From the NCBI GenBank assembly GCA_038213835.1, contig JBBQSN010000146.1, positions 1 to 8,907 of the forward strand: 8,907 nt of DNA. Reading direction: 5' to 3'. Position numbers and translations under genes: made by a program. Positions 6,007 through 8,907 of the stretch are shown here, in pieces (the stretch's first letter is position 1; every line of letters begins with the position of its first letter). The DNA comes from JBBQSN01 sp038213835 (GTDB taxonomy: Bacteria > Actinomycetota > Actinomycetes > Actinomycetales > CAWJMD01). Below the pieces are notes generated by a model. The model worked only from the letters and a program-made list of their open reading frames with translations. It had not been told where the DNA came from and ran no database searches.

Positions 6007-6633
6007 GTGCCCACCCCGCAGACCCCCGGCGAGAACGCCGACGACCGCGCCGACCGTGGCGCCGAGGACATCGGCCGCGTCGTGCTCGACGCACGAGACA
6101 TCTCCCGGGCGCTGACCCGCATCTCCCACGAGATCCTCGAGCGCAACAAGGGCCCTCAGGACCTGGTGCTGCTCGGCATCCCCACCCGCGGCGTCGGTCT
6201 GGCCCGCCGGGTGGCGGACCGGATCGCGGCGACCGAGGGCGTCGAGGTGCCGGTCGGCGCCCTCGACGTCACCTTCTACCGCGACGACCTGCGCCAGCAG
6301 CCGACCCGCGGCCCGCAGCCCACGCAGGTCCCGCCCGGCGGGATCGACGGCCGCACGGTGGTCCTGGTCGACGACGTCCTCTACTCCGGACGGACGGTCC
6401 GCGCCGCCCTGGACGCGATGAACGACCTCGGCCGCCCCGAGGTCGTGCGCCTGGCGGTGCTCGTCGATCGCGGCCACCGACAGCTGCCGATCCGTGCCGA
6501 CCACGTCGGCAAGAACCTGCCCAGCGCCCGCAGCGAGCGGGTGATGGTGCGCCTCGAGGAGGTCGACGGCCACGACGAGGTCCGGATCGCCGGCTCGCTC
6601 ACGGGACCCGACGGCACGGAGCAGTGGAGGTGA
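6007..6633 (+). CDS. pyrR: Bifunctional pyr operon regulator / uracil phosphoribosyltransferase PyrR
   Basis: A 208-residue type I phosphoribosyltransferase-fold protein. It binds pyr mRNA when loaded with UMP and has a secondary uracil phosphoribosyltransferase activity (uracil + PRPP to UMP). The family signature RALTRISHEILERNKG lies near residues 36-51. The PRPP loop VLVDDVLYSGRT spans 119-130, with the acidic pair D122-D123. LGIPTRGVGLARR and DVTFYRDDL are also typical of PyrR. GTG at 6007 is the start because AAGGAGGT (5987-5994) lies 12 bases upstream. This gives about 25 residues of acidic, probably disordered extension before the point where Bacillus PyrR begins. The gene is first in the operon, downstream of its own predicted RNA target. 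Its stop overlaps the pyrB start by four bases (GTGA). Confidence 0.96.
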   Translation: MPTPQTPGENADDRADRGAEDIGRVVLDARDISRALTRISHEILERNKGPQDLVLLGIPTRGVGLARRVADRIAATEGVEVPVGALDVTFYRDDLRQQPTRGPQPTQVPPGGIDGRTVVLVDDVLYSGRTVRAALDAMNDLGRPEVVRLAVLVDRGHRQLPIRADHVGKNLPSARSERVMVRLEEVDGHDEVRIAGSLTGPDGTEQWR

Positions 6634-7562
6634 CGCGCCGTCACCTGCTGTCGGTCGACGACGTCGACGCCGAGGAGATCGCGGCGGTCTTCGCCACCGC
6701 GGCCGAGATGCACGACGTCCAGCGCCGCCAGGTCAAGAAGCTGCCGGCGCTGCGCGGGCGCACCGTGATCAACCTCTTCTTCGAGGACTCCACCCGCACC
6801 CGGTCCAGCTTCGAGATCGCCGGCAAGTGGCTCTCGGCCGACACCGTCAACATCACCGGCAAGGGCAGCTCGGCCTCCAAGGGCGAGAGCCTGCGTGACA
6901 CGGTGCAGACCGTGGCCGCGATGGGCGTGGACGCCCTGGTGATGCGGCACGGCGCGAGCGGCGCGGCGCTCCAGGTCTCGCAGTGGGTCGACGCGTCGGT
7001 GATCAACGCCGGTGACGGCACTCACGAGCACCCCAGCCAGGCCCTCCTCGACGCCTACACGCTGCAGCGTCGGATGGGCCCGCTGGAGGGGCGTCACGTG
7101 GTGCTGGTCGGGGACCTGACGCACAGCCGGGTCTTTCGCAGCAACGTGAAGTGCCTGACCAAGCTCGGTGCCGAGGTGACCGTGGTCGCCCCGCCGACGC
7201 TGATGCCCAGCGGTGTGGACACGTGGTCGCGCGAGGCCGGGTTCGCCACGTCGTACGACCTCGACGAGGTGCTGCCGAAGGCCGACGCGGTGATGATGCT
7301 GCGCGTCCAGCGCGAGCGGATGGCCGGCGGCTACTTCCCCAGCGCCCGGGAGTACACCGTGGGCTACGGGCTGACCCGCGACCGGCTCGACGTGCTCGGC
7401 CCCGACGTCCCGATCTGCCACCCCGGCCCGATGAACCGCGGCCTGGAGATCGCCGCCGACGCCGCGGACGCCGCCCAGTCGCTGGTGCTCGACCAGGTCT
7501 CGGCGGGCGTCGCGGTCCGGATGGCGATCCTCTACCACCTGCTCGCCGGAGAGGACCTCTGA
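6630..7562 (+). CDS. pyrB: Aspartate carbamoyltransferase catalytic subunit
   Basis: A 310-residue enzyme that condenses carbamoyl phosphate with L-aspartate to N-carbamoyl-L-aspartate, the committed step of pyrimidine synthesis, in the cytosol. The carbamoyl-phosphate site STRTR lies at residues 54-58, within FFEDSTRTRSSFE. HPSQ (134-137), the flexible loop GKGSSASKGESLRDT and the C-terminal HPGPMNRG are all present. Length is normal for a catalytic chain. The start is GTG at 6630, which overlaps the pyrR stop; GGAG at 6618-6621 lies 8 bases before it, within pyrR. Upstream in-frame extension would run through pyrR in a second frame and is rejected. No pyrI regulatory subunit follows; pyrC begins at the final base of the stop codon, as in organisms where pyrB works without PyrI. 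The short overlaps indicate translational coupling. Confidence 0.97.
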   Translation: MTRRHLLSVDDVDAEEIAAVFATAAEMHDVQRRQVKKLPALRGRTVINLFFEDSTRTRSSFEIAGKWLSADTVNITGKGSSASKGESLRDTVQTVAAMGVDALVMRHGASGAALQVSQWVDASVINAGDGTHEHPSQALLDAYTLQRRMGPLEGRHVVLVGDLTHSRVFRSNVKCLTKLGAEVTVVAPPTLMPSGVDTWSREAGFATSYDLDEVLPKADAVMMLRVQRERMAGGYFPSAREYTVGYGLTRDRLDVLGPDVPICHPGPMNRGLEIAADAADAAQSLVLDQVSAGVAVRMAILYHLLAGEDL

Positions 7563-8907
7563 TGCCGACCGATCCCTTCACCCCCGAGGCGCGGGCGGGG
7601 TCGCGTCCCGTGCTGGTCCGGGGGGCCACCCTGCTCGGGGAGCGCACCACCGACCTGCTGCTGCGCGACGGCGTCATCGCCGAGGTCGGCGGGCGCGGGT
7701 CGTCGGCCGTGGGTGACGTCCACGAGGTCGACGCCGACGGCCTGGTCGCGCTGCCCGGCCTGGTCGACCTGCACACCCACCTGCGCGAGCCCGGGCGCGA
7801 GGACGCCGAGACGGTGCTGACCGGGTCCCGCGCCGCGGCCGCCGGTGGGTTCACCGCGGTGCTGGCCATGGCCAACACGAGCCCGGTCACCGACACCGCC
7901 GAGGCCGCCGAGCGGGTGCTCGACCTCGGGCGGGCGGCAGGGATGGTCGACGTGCAGCCGGTCGGCGCCGTGACCCACGGCCTCGCCGGCGCGGAGCTGG
8001 CCGAGCTGGGTCTGATGGCCCGCTCGCGCGCCCGGGTGCGGGTGTTCTCCGACGACGGCCGGTGCGTGGCCGACGCCCGCGTGATGCGCCGGGCGCTGGA
8101 GTACGTCAAGGCGTTCGGCGCGGTGGTCAGCCAGCACGCCCAGGACCCGGACCTGGCCGGCCCGGCCTCGTGCTGCCACGAGGGCGAGCTCTCCGGCCGG
8201 CTCGGGCTGCCCGGCTGGCCCGGCGTGGCCGAGGAGGTGATCGTGGCCCGGGACGTCATGCTCGCCCGCCACACCGGCTCGCGCGTGCACGTCGCCCACG
8301 TCTCGACCGCCGGCACCGTCGAGGTGCTGCGCTGGGCCAAGGCGCAGGGCATCGACGTCACCGCCGAGGTCACGCCCCACCACCTGCTGCTCACCACCGA
8401 CCTACTCGCCGGCTACGACCCGACCTTCAAGGTCAACCCGCCGCTGCGCCCCGACGAGGACGTCGAGGCGCTGCGTGCGGCCCTGGCCGACGGCACGATC
8501 GACGCCGTCGCCACCGACCACGCCCCGCACGCCCGCCACGACAAGGAGCACGCCTTCGTCGACGCGGCCTTCGGCATGCTCGGCCTCGAGACGGCCCTCG
8601 CCGTCGTCAGCGACCTGCTCGTGCGACCGGGACTGCTCGGGTGGGCCGATGTGGCCCGGGTCATGTCGAGCGCCCCGGCCCGGATCGGCCGGCTCCAGGG
8701 GCAGGGGATGCCGCTCGAGGTCGGCCACCCGGGGAACATCACGCTCGTCGACCCCGACCGGGAGGTGACCGTCGACGCTGCCACGAGCCGCAGCCGCAGC
8801 CGTAACAACCCGTGGCACGGGCGCACCTTCCGGGGCGCGGTCGTGACGACGCTGCTCCGCGGCGATATCACCTACACCACCGAACGAGAGCTGACCACCG
8901 TGACCGA
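7562..8907 (+). CDS. pyrC: Dihydroorotase (3' end cut by window)
   Basis: The frame from ATG 7562 is open to the right edge (448 codons), close to full length for a class I dihydroorotase. The enzyme reversibly cyclises N-carbamoyl-L-aspartate to dihydroorotate at a binuclear zinc site. Predicted metal ligands are all visible: H71 and H73 in DLHTHLREPG, D164 or D165 in FSDDG, H192 in SQHAQD, H246 in VAHVST and D319 in ATDHAPH. NPPLRP and the C-terminal NITLVDPDREVTV, SRSRNNPWHG and FRGAV segments are standard for the family. The usual HAED after the strand carrying H192 reads HAQD here, a minor change. The start overlaps the last base of the pyrB stop (TGATG), so translation is coupled. The next genes of actinobacterial pyr operons are usually carA, carB and pyrF, but none are in the window. 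Confidence 0.96.
   Translation, partial: MPTDPFTPEARAGSRPVLVRGATLLGERTTDLLLRDGVIAEVGGRGSSAVGDVHEVDADGLVALPGLVDLHTHLREPGREDAETVLTGSRAAAAGGFTAVLAMANTSPVTDTAEAAERVLDLGRAAGMVDVQPVGAVTHGLAGAELAELGLMARSRARVRVFSDDGRCVADARVMRRALEYVKAFGAVVSQHAQDPDLAGPASCCHEGELSGRLGLPGWPGVAEEVIVARDVMLARHTGSRVHVAHVSTAGTVEVLRWAKAQGIDVTAEVTPHHLLLTTDLLAGYDPTFKVNPPLRPDEDVEALRAALADGTIDAVATDHAPHARHDKEHAFVDAAFGMLGLETALAVVSDLLVRPGLLGWADVARVMSSAPARIGRLQGQGMPLEVGHPGNITLVDPDREVTVDAATSRSRSRNNPWHGRTFRGAVVTTLLRGDITYTTERELTTVT

Noticed and set aside
5976..6629. A long upstream extension of pyrB
   Set aside because: This part lies wholly over pyrR in another frame and encodes Arg/Pro-rich sequence. The aspartate carbamoyltransferase homology begins at the GTG at 6630.
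1..8907. CRISPR array, insertion sequence, tRNA or rRNA
   Set aside because: No regularly spaced repeats, transposase motifs, terminal inverted repeats, tRNA-like cloverleaf or rRNA-like segments were recognised on either strand.

Overview
The window is very GC-rich, with G or C at nearly every third codon position, frequent GTG starts and short gene overlaps. This fits a high-GC actinobacterium. The gene styles suggest the Nocardioides group, but that placement is inference. All supported genes lie on the + strand.

Layout. (1) Bases 1-749 hold the 3' part of a six-helix DUF1206 membrane protein. (2) Bases 750-1038 are non-coding and carry a run of overlapping inverted repeats (823-903) and a short direct repeat. 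(3) Bases 1039-2256 encode a MinD/ParA-like ATPase with an Asp-Gln/Glu-Pro-Thr repeat in a disordered N-terminus. (4) Bases 2291-3301 encode a zinc-independent quinone-oxidoreductase-type dehydrogenase, apparently from a leaderless transcript. (5) Bases 3416-5893 form a compact three-gene operon: a soluble histidine kinase, a small antibiotic-biosynthesis-monooxygenase (ABM) fold protein, and a stand-alone cobalamin-binding protein. The last carries the Wx9EH and ExHxxG motifs of the CarH/LitR B12 photoreceptors but has no DNA-binding domain. (6) Bases 5937-8907 are the start of the pyrimidine biosynthesis operon: promoter, a PyrR-binding RNA hairpin overlapping the ribosome binding site, then pyrR, pyrB and pyrC (cut by the window edge).

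The pyr genes work together in UMP synthesis. PyrB makes carbamoyl-aspartate, PyrC cyclises it to dihydroorotate, and PyrR senses UMP and probably represses translation of its own operon by hiding the Shine-Dalgarno sequence. The most interesting part is the kinase-ABM-cobalamin operon. It looks like a possible light- or cobalamin-sensing signalling module in which the B12 protein would act on a kinase rather than on DNA. No response regulator is in the window, so the output is unknown.
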